DNA of 60,547 bases from assembly GCA_965660195.1 (NCBI GenBank), contig CBFHZM010000003.1, positions 1 to 60,547 on the forward strand, written 5' to 3'. A program made the translations under genes and the position numbers. The notes beneath the pieces are model-generated. The model searched no databases and was not told the origin of the DNA. It worked only from the letters and a program-made list of their open reading frames with translations. Below are positions 52,566-60,547 of this stretch, in pieces. This DNA is from JAYODZ01 sp965660195 (GTDB taxonomy: Bacteria; Pseudomonadota; Alphaproteobacteria; RS24). Each line of letters opens with the position of its first letter. The first letter of the stretch is position 1.

Positions 52566-53801
52566 ATGGCTGAAGAAATTTTATTGAGTGTCAGCGAGGG
52601 TCGTGTCCGCGTTGCGCTCGTCGATGTGGGCCAGCTGATCTCTGTCGATGCCGCACCAGCTTCCACCCGCAGCGATGATGCGTCGCAATTTATCAATCGT
52701 ATTTACATTGGCACGGTCGAGCGCGTGGTTCCGCGTCTGCAAGCCGCATTTATTGATATTGGCGAAGATCGCGCTGGTTTTCTGGGCGCGCGCGAAGCGC
52801 GGGTTTTATTGCCTGACGCCCCGCGCGACGCTGCGATCGAAGATTGTGTGATGGACGGGGATACTGTGTTGGTGCAAATCACGCGGCCGCCAGTCGGCGA
52901 TAAAGGCGCACAAGTTACAGCTGATATTACTTTGCCAGGGCGGGGTGTCGTCATCGCGCCTTGCCGCCAACGCATTTCGATCTCGCGAGCGATAGAGGAT
53001 CAGGAGACGCGGACACGCCTTGAAAGCACAATGCGAGAGATCTTGGACGGCAAGCATGGTTTGGATGTCAATGTTGAAGGCATGGATGGCCCAGCGGGCT
53101 GGGTGGTGCGCACAGCCGCCGCTGACATGGGGCTTGAGGATTTGAAGCGCGATATGGATCAAATAGCCAAGAAATGGGCGAGCCTCATTGCTGTGGCTCA
53201 GAATGCTGAGCCGCCTGCTTTGTTGTACAGCGATCTTGGTCCTGTCGAGCGTGCTTTGCGCGATCACGTGCAACAAGATACGAAAAAGATCATCGTTGAG
53301 GGTGAAGCGGCCTTCCGCTTGGCGCAAGGCTATTGTCGCGATCACATGCCCGACGTCGTGTCGCAGCTCGAGCAGAGCGAGGATGGCGAGTTTCTGTTCG
53401 ATCGTTATGATATTGAAGCGCAGATCAGCGAAGCGCTGCAACCGCGCGTGACGCTTCCGTCGGGGGGGTGGATTATGATCGAGACTACCGAGGCGATGAC
53501 GACGGTTGATGTCAATTCGGGCCCTGATATGAGCAACGCGCTGGCGGTGAACCTCGAGGCCATCCCCTTGATCGCTCGGCAAATTCAACTGCGCGGTATT
53601 GGCGGCTTAGTGGCCATTGATTTTATCGATATGCGCGACGCGGACGATAATGCGCGGATCGAAGCGGCGGTGGCGGCCGCCTTTGCGGGCGATAAGCAAG
53701 GTGTGCGGCTTGGCGTATTGTCGGATTTTGGCGTTCTCGAGATGACCCGCCGCCGTCCGGCACAAACATTGGCTATGGCGCTCGGAAAGGCGGCGCGGTG
53801 A
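52566..53801 (+). CDS. rng: Ribonuclease E/G family endonuclease
   Basis: A 411-residue RNase G-type enzyme, the short alphaproteobacterial form. An S1 domain at the N-terminus (RIYIGTVERVVPRLQAAFID) is followed by the RNase H-like and 5'-sensor parts and the catalytic site TTVDVNSGPD, plus DFIDMRDADDN. The protein ends after EMTRRRPAQTLAMAL and lacks the zinc-link cysteines and C-terminal domain of RNase E. It matures rRNA and mRNA. It is coupled to yacG by GTGA overlap. Confidence 0.92.
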   Translation: MAEEILLSVSEGRVRVALVDVGQLISVDAAPASTRSDDASQFINRIYIGTVERVVPRLQAAFIDIGEDRAGFLGAREARVLLPDAPRDAAIEDCVMDGDTVLVQITRPPVGDKGAQVTADITLPGRGVVIAPCRQRISISRAIEDQETRTRLESTMREILDGKHGLDVNVEGMDGPAGWVVRTAAADMGLEDLKRDMDQIAKKWASLIAVAQNAEPPALLYSDLGPVERALRDHVQQDTKKIIVEGEAAFRLAQGYCRDHMPDVVSQLEQSEDGEFLFDRYDIEAQISEALQPRVTLPSGGWIMIETTEAMTTVDVNSGPDMSNALAVNLEAIPLIARQIQLRGIGGLVAIDFIDMRDADDNARIEAAVAAAFAGDKQGVRLGVLSDFGVLEMTRRRPAQTLAMALGKAAR

Positions 53802-54001
53802 GTGCCAAGTGTCCGATCTGCAAGCTAAATGAGGCGATGCAGGCTTATAAGCCGTTTTGCTCAAAGCGCTGCGCAGACGTCGATTTGCATCGCTGGTTGG
53901 GCGGTCACTACGCGGTCCCTGCGGTCGAGCCGCCCGATGATTTCGATGCCGAGATCGACGCGGCGATTGGCGATACAGAGAACGGGCACAAGTTACATTA
54001 A
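53798..54001 (+). CDS. yacG: DNA gyrase inhibitor YacG
   Basis: A 67-residue zinc protein. The zinc cysteines are Cys5, Cys8, Cys21 and Cys25 (KCPICK and FCSKRC), followed by DVDLHRWLGGHYAVP. In E. coli YacG blocks GyrB. The start is the GTG that overlaps the rng stop; tRNA-Phe lies 101 bases downstream. Confidence 0.92.
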   Translation: MSAKCPICKLNEAMQAYKPFCSKRCADVDLHRWLGGHYAVPAVEPPDDFDAEIDAAIGDTENGHKLH

Positions 54002-54102
54002 TTGAATAGAAGCTCGTATGGGATCTGTGTGGATTGGCTGGACAGAGCCTCCACCATGGCTTATAACCAGCACACTTTGCGCGATGCTTGTCATCGCTCA
54101 TC

Positions 54103-54178
<76 letters not shown>

Positions 54179-54583
54179 CTTTCTCCGATAACGCAATCTG
54201 AAAACACCTAATCCTTCCGAAACAGAAAATAAGTCAAAACAAATAGAGCATTTTCGCTCATCGCTGTCTGGACGAGTTGTAACGGAGTAGAAGGGGCGGG
54301 CCCGACGAGCCGCTGCCAGATCACTTGTATTAATTGCCGCCCGGCTCGGCTCTTGGCACCGAGTAAGTCTAATGCTCCGGAAAGGGCCTTTAGCCGCCAA
54401 GTTCTTCTTTGAAACTATCAGACGGATGATTGGTAAGAGCTAGATTAAATGTCGTTCTGGCCTATTTGAGAGCTGTTCAAACATGTGTCTAGAAACTTGG
54501 ACAATCTATCTAAATGTTACTCTCGGATTAGGGATTGGTTAAAGTATAGCGGTCATTGACGGCCGGCCCGTGCGACCGGCAAG
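54179..54583. other. Gene-free stretch after tRNA-Phe
   Basis: About 400 bases without a convincing gene. The only open frame of note (54098-54400, minus strand) is a tRNA shadow. No copy of the tRNA 3' end, which would mark an integration site, was seen elsewhere in the window. A short GCCGG/CCGGC hairpin lies at 54562-54580. Confidence 0.6.
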
Positions 54584-54622
54584 ATGATAGATCTAAAGTC
54601 CACTGGGGCGGGAGGCATTTTT

Positions 54623-56602
54623 GTGTTAGGAAAAATTCGCTGGGGAATCATTGGTTTAGGTAATATTGCGGAGCAATTTGCCCGCGATTTACCCAAGAGT
54701 GACACCGGAACTTTGATTGCTGCAGCCAGTCGCGATCGCGCAAAAGCTGAACAATTTTGTGCCGCGCATGGTGGTCAAGCGATTGCTGGCTATGAGGAAC
54801 TCCTGCGCCGGGATGACGTCGATGCCGTCTACATCGCTACGCCGCATGATAGCCATATCACTTGGGCGCACCGATCTTTGGCGGTCGGAAAGCCCACATT
54901 ATGTGAAAAACCTCTCGGTCTTAATCAGGGCGAGGTTCTCGACCTATATGGGTTTGCGGCCCGTCAGCGAACCTTACTTGTTGAAGCGCTGATGTATCTC
55001 ATGCACCCGCGCATGCACCTTGCTAAGTCCCTCATTGATGAGGGCGCGATTGGGAAGATTACAGGGTTCTCGTCGAGTTTTGGGTTTGCTTTTCCGTTCA
55101 CCCCTGATCACCGGCTTTATGATGTGGCGCGGGGCGGCGGCGGCATTGTTGATATTGGAATTTATCCGCTCACAGCGGCCCGATATTTTCTGGGCGAACC
55201 GCAAGCATTGTCGGGCCATGCGCGGCTGGCCCCGTCGGGGGTGGATGCTGAGGCGCAGGCCATATTGTCTTACAAGAATTTTGATGCGCATTTGCATTGC
55301 GCCATCGACACCACGCTCGAATGGCATATCACGGTCGAGGGCGCGCGTGGTTACTTAAAAATTCCGCAGCCATGGCATCCAGGCCCTGAAAATAATCAAA
55401 TCAGTGTGACCGATCATGCAGGTGTTGAAACTCTGTATTGCAGCGACGAGCGACGCCCGCTTTATGCGGTTGAGGCGGACCATATGGCGTCGCTTTTGGC
55501 CAGAGGGGCCCAGAACTCTGATCAGGTGACGCCAGAATTCTCAATTAATACAGCCTATTGGCTAGATCGGTGGCGCGCCGACGCGGGTGTCCACTACGAT
55601 GCTGATAAGCTGGGCGTGACCGGGTTTCATGGGCAGTCTGTGCAGCTTGCTGCACATGGTGAACTGCCTATGCTTGAGCTCGATGGACTGACCAGACCTA
55701 TCTCAAAACTCGTTTTGGGCACGGATCATCAGGTCGATGCCCCCACCATGGCAGCCATGGCCGATGCGTTTTTTGAGAGCGGCGGAACTTGTTTTGATAC
55801 CGCCTTTATCTATTCCGATGGTCGCTCTGAGGTCCTTTTGGGGGAGTGGATGGCGGCGCGGCAGATTCGTGATCAAGTGGTGGTCTTAAGCAAAGGGGCA
55901 CACCCACCCGACTGTTCGCCCAGCGCGGTTTCGTGCCAGCTCAGTCAGTCGCTCGAGCGTTTGCAAACCGATTATCTCGATCTTTACTGCTTGCACCGTG
56001 ATGATCCCAGCGTGCCGGTATCTGAGTGGATTGATGTTCTTAATCAAGAGGTTAATGCGGGTCGCCTCAAATTATTTGGTGGCTCAAATTGGACATCTGA
56101 GCGCATTGAGGAGGCCAATCATTATGCTGCCACTCATGGCCTGCAAGGGTTTTCGCTTCTCAGTAATAATTTTTCATTGGCGCGCATGGTTGACCCGGTT
56201 TGGCCTGGATGTCTCTCGAGCTCTGCCGATTCGTTCCGCGAATGGCACTCGGCGCGGCACTTCCCACTTTTTCCATGGTCAGCGCAAGCGCGGGGCTTTT
56301 TCCTTGACTGGGAAGCGGCGGGTCTCGCGGCCACCCGCCACGGCGCCGACCCGACAGATGCTGAATTGCACCGGGTTTGGGGTTCGCCGGATAATTTAGA
56401 GCGCCGCAGGCGGGCTTATCAGCTAGCTTCGGACCTTGGCGTAAAGGCGATCCAAATTGCGCTCGCTTACGTGCTCAATCAAGATTTTCCCTGCTGTGCT
56501 CTGATTGGGCCCCGAACCCCTATGCAAATGCAAGATAGCCTTGTCGCCGCGCATATTCGGCTGACGCCAGATCAGGTGAAGTGGCTCGATCTTCGCGATT
56601 AG
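54623..56602 (+). CDS. Gfo/Idh/MocA oxidoreductase fused to aldo/keto reductase
   Basis: A 659-residue two-enzyme fusion. Residues 1 to about 325 are a Gfo/Idh/MocA NAD(P)-dependent sugar dehydrogenase: IRWGIIGLGNIAEQF, the CEKPLG lysine and VDIGIYPLTAARYFLGEP. From about 350 on is an aldo/keto reductase with its tetrad in CFDTAFIYSDGRSE, VVVLSKG and LYCLHRDDP. Both parts look intact. A strong GGGAGG box supports the GTG at 54623; an ATG at 54584 is open too. It converges with a beta-glucosidase-type gene (four-base overlap), which suggests sugar or glycoside use. Confidence 0.85.
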   Translation: MLGKIRWGIIGLGNIAEQFARDLPKSDTGTLIAAASRDRAKAEQFCAAHGGQAIAGYEELLRRDDVDAVYIATPHDSHITWAHRSLAVGKPTLCEKPLGLNQGEVLDLYGFAARQRTLLVEALMYLMHPRMHLAKSLIDEGAIGKITGFSSSFGFAFPFTPDHRLYDVARGGGGIVDIGIYPLTAARYFLGEPQALSGHARLAPSGVDAEAQAILSYKNFDAHLHCAIDTTLEWHITVEGARGYLKIPQPWHPGPENNQISVTDHAGVETLYCSDERRPLYAVEADHMASLLARGAQNSDQVTPEFSINTAYWLDRWRADAGVHYDADKLGVTGFHGQSVQLAAHGELPMLELDGLTRPISKLVLGTDHQVDAPTMAAMADAFFESGGTCFDTAFIYSDGRSEVLLGEWMAARQIRDQVVVLSKGAHPPDCSPSAVSCQLSQSLERLQTDYLDLYCLHRDDPSVPVSEWIDVLNQEVNAGRLKLFGGSNWTSERIEEANHYAATHGLQGFSLLSNNFSLARMVDPVWPGCLSSSADSFREWHSARHFPLFPWSAQARGFFLDWEAAGLAATRHGADPTDAELHRVWGSPDNLERRRRAYQLASDLGVKAIQIALAYVLNQDFPCCALIGPRTPMQMQDSLVAAHIRLTPDQVKWLDLRD

Positions 56603-59013
56603 GGGCGCAGCAAGCGGGCTAAAAAACGGAACCAGTGATTGTTGAGGGCATGGACTAACAGGTCAAACCGTTTGGGCGTTAAGGCGCCGCCCGACATAAT
56701 TTGAACGGTTTTCAGTCGCAGTGACAGGATCATTTCCGTCCGCATTTTGGCAGCAACCGCCGTTTCTTGCTGCGCACCGAGACTTGAACTGGCCATGGCC
56801 AGCGCTTTGGCGGCAATATACCGACCCAGCCAATGGGTCTGAATGTCGGCGAGTGTCGTATTGGCGTGATACGGTTTCACTGTTTCCGGAGGGGTGATGG
56901 TCAGGCCCAATGCGGATAATTGCGCATCTTGCATGATCACATAGGGCTGTTCGGGCACTGGGTCCGAATTGCGGTGCCCCATCGCGGGCAAATTCACCCG
57001 CACATTTGCCCGAATATCGGTGCTGGACGCGCCAAACAGAATATCAAAATCGCCAGGCTCGATTTCCCAGTCGTCGAGGACCACATCAAAATAGGCAAAG
57101 GCCCGATAATTTAAACGAAATCGCACTTCTCGAGCTTCTCCCGCAGCGAGCATGAGCTTCTCAAAGGCTTTCAGCTCTCGATCAGGCCGATACGGCGTCG
57201 CCTCAACGTCGCGCACATAAAGTTGGACGATTTCAGCCCCCGCGCGGTCGCCACTATTGGTAATGGTGACCGCGACCTCGACAAAGGCCGCATCAGGCGA
57301 CAGGCTGTCGTCCCATGCTTGGATCACTTTGGCGTCGCTATAACGGAATTGCGTATAGCTCAACCCGTGACCAAATGGGAACAGAACCGGAAGATCATGG
57401 CTAATAAAGTAACGATATCCTATGTTTAGCCCCTCGCGGTAGATCAGTTGGCGTTGGTGATTGGCAAAGTTTTCTTGTGCGGCCACGTCATTTAAGGCCA
57501 TGGGAAATGTCTCAGCTAATTTGCCGCTCGGATTGACTGTGCCATAGAGTAGGTCGACCATGGCATGAGCGCCTGCTTGTCCCGCCAAATAGATTTCGAG
57601 AATGGCGGCGACTTCATCGAGCCAGGGCATTTCAACGGGGGCGCCATTTGATAATATAATGACGCAGTTAGCATTGGCGGCCGCCACCGCCGAAATAAGC
57701 CGATCAATTTGCTCTGGTTGCCGCATATGAGGTCGGTCAAAACCTTCCGCCTCGTATAAAGGGGGCAGACCCGCCATAATAATCGCAATATCAGTGCTTT
57801 GAGCCGCGGCGACGGCCTCTGCAATCAGGCCTTCATCCATTTCCGCTAATTCTGGGTCATAGCCTCGGGCATAGGTGATTTTGTCATGTCCTAAATGTTC
57901 AAGTAACGCATCAAGGGGCGTATCCAGTTGGGTTGCATTGACCTGCGATGAGCCGGCGCCTTGATACCGTGGGTGGGTCGCAAAGCCGCCAATTAAGGCC
58001 ACGGATTGATCCTTAGAAAGTGGCAAGATTCCGGTATTTTTCAGCAAAATAGAGCCCTCCGCGGCGGCTTTGCGGGCGAGCGCATGATGCGCATCAAAAT
58101 CCACCGGATGCGGCGCCGCATTGTGCTGCGCCGCTAAAATCAGCTGGGTCACGCGTTGGGCTGAGCGGTTAAGCCAGGCCTCTTTAAAACTTCCGTTTTT
58201 GACCTTCTGTGCAACCTGTCGATCATAAAATCCGCCACTGCTGGGCATTTCTAGATCTAGACCAGCCGCAATGCCGCTGGCTCGATCATTGACCGCGCCC
58301 CAATCAGAGACGACGAGCCCTTTAAACCCCCAACGAATGCGCAAAATGTCTGTCAATAATTCGTGATGCTCCGAGCAATAAATCCCGTTCAGCCGATTAT
58401 AGGCACACATAACGGTCCATGGTTTGGCATGTCGCACCGCCCATTCAAAGGCTGGCAAATAGATCTCAAATAAACTTCTGCGGTCAACCAACGTATCAAT
58501 AACCATACGATTAGCTTCCTGATTATTAACAGCAAAATGCTTCAGGCTGGTTCCGGTTCCGGTCGATTGAACTCCCTCAATAAAGGCGCAGGCCATCTCG
58601 CCCGCCATCAGGGGATCTTCAGAGTAATACTCGAAATTGCGGCCACAAAGGGGGCTTCGTTTAATGTTCACCCCGGGTGCCAATAACACCGAGACCCCCT
58701 CGGCTTGGCATTCACGGCCTATGGCGGCCCCGACCTCGCGGATTAGGCTGCGATCCCAGGAAGAAGCGAGGGTGACGGCTGTCGGGAAACAGGTTGCGGG
58801 CACTGCTGCGCTGAGCCCCATATGATCCGCGTGATGGCTTTGTTTGCGTAGGCCATGGGGACCATCCGAAACCATAATGATCGGCAGATCATAGTCGGGA
58901 AGAGACTGTAAATGCCAAAAACTCGAGCCGGACATGAGCGAGGCTTTTTCGTCGATCGACATGCGATCGACCAAGTCGGTGGCTTGATCAGCAAATTCGT
59001 CGGGCTGTTTCAT
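56599..59013 (-). CDS. Glycoside hydrolase family 3 (beta-glucosidase-type)
   Basis: An 804-residue GH3 enzyme without a signal peptide, so cytoplasmic. The nucleophile Asp237 lies in KGLVVSDWGAVNDR, with SLKHFAVNNQEANR and the (alpha/beta)6 sandwich domain after it (GAGSSQVNA, IIMAGLPPLYEAEGFDR). A fibronectin-III-like domain (VQLYVRDVEATPYRP) follows, as in beta-glucosidases. The last about 120 residues are an extra helical tail beyond the usual fold. Likely it splits beta-glucosides or related oligosaccharides; the sugar is not certain. Confidence 0.92.
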   Translation of the reverse strand: MKQPDEFADQATDLVDRMSIDEKASLMSGSSFWHLQSLPDYDLPIIMVSDGPHGLRKQSHHADHMGLSAAVPATCFPTAVTLASSWDRSLIREVGAAIGRECQAEGVSVLLAPGVNIKRSPLCGRNFEYYSEDPLMAGEMACAFIEGVQSTGTGTSLKHFAVNNQEANRMVIDTLVDRRSLFEIYLPAFEWAVRHAKPWTVMCAYNRLNGIYCSEHHELLTDILRIRWGFKGLVVSDWGAVNDRASGIAAGLDLEMPSSGGFYDRQVAQKVKNGSFKEAWLNRSAQRVTQLILAAQHNAAPHPVDFDAHHALARKAAAEGSILLKNTGILPLSKDQSVALIGGFATHPRYQGAGSSQVNATQLDTPLDALLEHLGHDKITYARGYDPELAEMDEGLIAEAVAAAQSTDIAIIMAGLPPLYEAEGFDRPHMRQPEQIDRLISAVAAANANCVIILSNGAPVEMPWLDEVAAILEIYLAGQAGAHAMVDLLYGTVNPSGKLAETFPMALNDVAAQENFANHQRQLIYREGLNIGYRYFISHDLPVLFPFGHGLSYTQFRYSDAKVIQAWDDSLSPDAAFVEVAVTITNSGDRAGAEIVQLYVRDVEATPYRPDRELKAFEKLMLAAGEAREVRFRLNYRAFAYFDVVLDDWEIEPGDFDILFGASSTDIRANVRVNLPAMGHRNSDPVPEQPYVIMQDAQLSALGLTITPPETVKPYHANTTLADIQTHWLGRYIAAKALAMASSSLGAQQETAVAAKMRTEMILSLRLKTVQIMSGGALTPKRFDLLVHALNNHWFRFLARLLRP

Positions 59014-59231
59014 GTTCTATTCCCCAGCATTTGGTCGACGCATAATATGCTTTTCACTTTAGGCGAGTGCTATGATCTCGACAAGAAAATGCAGCTGGTC
59101 CTCTCGAAATCAGAGCCATTTTTAGAAACGATTTTGCGGAGACACCTAAAATGCCGAGTTTTTGCGCATAAATGCGATCAGAGCTTGCCGAGGCATTAGC
59201 AATACTTGGCGCTGTATAGTAATTTTAATCC

Positions 59232-60536
59232 ATGTCCAAGATTGAGTTAGATCGTTATCGAAGGAACCTAGAAGGCTGTGCCAATTATGGTGACGAAAAA
59301 AGCTTCAGAGCTTGGGCGGCCAGAATTACCCTGAGCGAAATTAGCGAAGAAGAATTCTGCGAGTTTTTGTTCCAATTGAACTCGCAATTAGCACCCGACT
59401 ATTTCCAAATTATCGAAGAATTGTTCAACGACCAATGCCTAAAGAACTTCAAATTAAAGGTTTCGGGCCTCCTCAAAAAATCAAAAGAGAACGAGCTAGA
59501 TGGTGGCGTAATGAAAAGCGACTTTGATCGCTTGGTTATCAATACCTACCTAAACCAAAACGCCCATAGACTGGCATCCGAAGATGATGAAGTACTGTTT
59601 GCACTAAGAGCCCGTAGGGATCGGGATAGGCGGGCTGCAATGAATTCTCTAGCTGCGAGTATGCTGTCATCTGGTCAAAAAAAGCGTGACACTCAACTAA
59701 CAGAGCACGTTTACCAGCCGAAACCTCGATGGGTTTCGAAGCTAGGATGGAGCAGGTCCAAAACCGACAAAGTTTCTGAGGTAGAAAAGAAAATTACCGA
59801 AGCGCTGGAAAGTGAATGCAACAGCGAAAACCTTGATTTGGGCGAGGCTGAGGCCCTTCTAAATAGCTTGAGCACACGAGAGCTACACTTCCTAATTTCT
59901 GAGGTTGCCAAGGGAAATCAACTTGGCGATCGAGAGATTCAGATCATAAGAGCTACGGGAGCGAATAGCTTTCTTCTGCGATATAGCGAAGAAGCTTGTC
60001 GCAAAGCTCGACGAGAACGGTGCAGAACGGTTTTTGAAAAACTTGATGATGGGACCGTCCTGCCAGTATTTTATTTGTGGGAATATTTTGCTGAAAAATC
60101 GCGAATAATTGCCTTTAAAGAAGGTGACACGGACGAGGTGAAACGTGCGTCCGAGTTCTTCAGAACTATGATCAGAAGCTCCTCTCAGATTGTATGTGTT
60201 CCCTCTCATGAAGCAGATAGAACCTCTGCCGCGTTCGAAAGCGTATTCCGCGAATTGAGAAGCTCGCACCTTTCGGCCCAAATCAACGGTGTTCGAAGGG
60301 TTATTACTGTGCCCAAAAAGGCCCGCTCTCAAGGCATGGCAGCGCGAAACCTTAGAAGAGAACTAGAATCCATTGAGTTACGTGATGCTAAAACGTTTGC
60401 AGGACAGAGGGTTGTGGTAATCGACGATGTTTCAACTTCGGGAACTAGCCTCAAAGCTGTCGCTAGCAAATTATATGAGGCTGGGGCATTTGGTGTATCT
60501 GCCGTAGTTCTTGGAAAGACATTAATGCGGAACTAG
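59232..60536 (+). CDS. Protein of unknown role with C-terminal phosphoribosyltransferase domain
   Basis: A 434-residue protein. Residues 1 to about 300 are charged, mostly helical and not recognised. From about 319, QIVCVPSHEADRTSAAF and then RVVVIDDVSTSGTSLKAV (393-410) form a type I phosphoribosyltransferase of ComF-like layout; the second motif binds PRPP. No membrane part or signal is seen. The gene is richer in A+T than the rest and stands alone at the edge. A TATAGT box ends 11 bases before the ATG and there is no clear ribosome site, so a leaderless mRNA is possible. It may belong to a defence or competence-like function; this is a guess from such domains elsewhere. Confidence 0.6.
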   Translation: MSKIELDRYRRNLEGCANYGDEKSFRAWAARITLSEISEEEFCEFLFQLNSQLAPDYFQIIEELFNDQCLKNFKLKVSGLLKKSKENELDGGVMKSDFDRLVINTYLNQNAHRLASEDDEVLFALRARRDRDRRAAMNSLAASMLSSGQKKRDTQLTEHVYQPKPRWVSKLGWSRSKTDKVSEVEKKITEALESECNSENLDLGEAEALLNSLSTRELHFLISEVAKGNQLGDREIQIIRATGANSFLLRYSEEACRKARRERCRTVFEKLDDGTVLPVFYLWEYFAEKSRIIAFKEGDTDEVKRASEFFRTMIRSSSQIVCVPSHEADRTSAAFESVFRELRSSHLSAQINGVRRVITVPKKARSQGMAARNLRRELESIELRDAKTFAGQRVVVIDDVSTSGTSLKAVASKLYEAGAFGVSAVVLGKTLMRN

Positions 60537-60547
60537 GTGAAAAAATC

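Noticed and set aside
52806..53588. 260-residue minus-strand frame inside rng
   Set aside because: Lies wholly antisense to the RNase G gene, whose motifs are clear.

Overview
The window comes from an alphaproteobacterium, probably a draft assembly, because a run of ten N lies inside one gene. The evidence is the cell-cycle regulator GcrA, a class I (archaeal-type) lysyl-tRNA synthetase, the long dCTP deaminase form, a TIGR02186 protein, and the block murA - DUF2948 - hisD - UPF0262 - infA - maf - RNase G - yacG - tRNA-Phe. These are family-level recognitions made by eye; I cannot place the organism below class. Most of the window looks like ordinary core genome. The last 1.3 kb is visibly richer in A+T.

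Layout: 1-4281 holds a HupE/UreJ-type membrane protein (cut by the left edge), a secreted glutathione peroxidase-like protein, a two-gene photolyase-like pair, an AEC transporter and a crotonase. 4282-7033 is a nitrogen cluster: a TorF-type porin, PII (glnK) and the ammonium channel amtB, ending in a strong terminator. 7032-9535 (minus strand) has a Fur-box-controlled iron-binding protein, an SDR and gcrA, which has a perfect DnaA box upstream. 9734-13697 carries an ABC-2 permease, argD, argF and hslO. 13825-18173 is an RND efflux pair. 18174-21216 (minus) has trkH, apaG and metZ. 21388-23668 has the long dcd and lrgAB.

23690-34133 contains tRNA-Gly(CCC), a GT2 glycosyltransferase, a sterol-desaturase-family protein interrupted by the N gap, a TerB-like protein, lysS, a DUF952 protein, pyrD, an ArsC-family protein, a TetR regulator with an HSL-type esterase, and the operon TauE/SafE - TIGR02186 - CcdA. 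34298-37636 has an alpha/beta hydrolase, secreted MsrB, a thiolase and a small membrane protein. 37637-40846 is nrdAB, whose upstream region carries a tandem NrdR-like box pair and a perfect DnaA box. 40962-47491 has a GTA-type holin, a biotinyl-carboxyltransferase fusion, a membrane protein with a winged-helix protein, and a three-gene esterase / AttH-like / kinase-like module.

47505-54178 is the tRNA-Thr to tRNA-Phe core block built around murA, hisD, infA and rng. 54179-60547 looks accessory: a gene-free stretch after tRNA-Phe, a Gfo/Idh oxidoreductase fused to an aldo/keto reductase, a family 3 glycoside hydrolase, and a protein of unknown role ending in a phosphoribosyltransferase domain.

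The most interesting points are the photolyase split into two coupled genes in swapped order, the DnaA boxes in front of exactly the two cell-cycle/DNA-precursor loci (gcrA and nrdAB), the tandem NrdR boxes, the solitary GTA-like holin, the esterase/AttH/kinase module and the unassigned PRTase protein at the right edge. No CRISPR array, transposase or complete prophage is visible.
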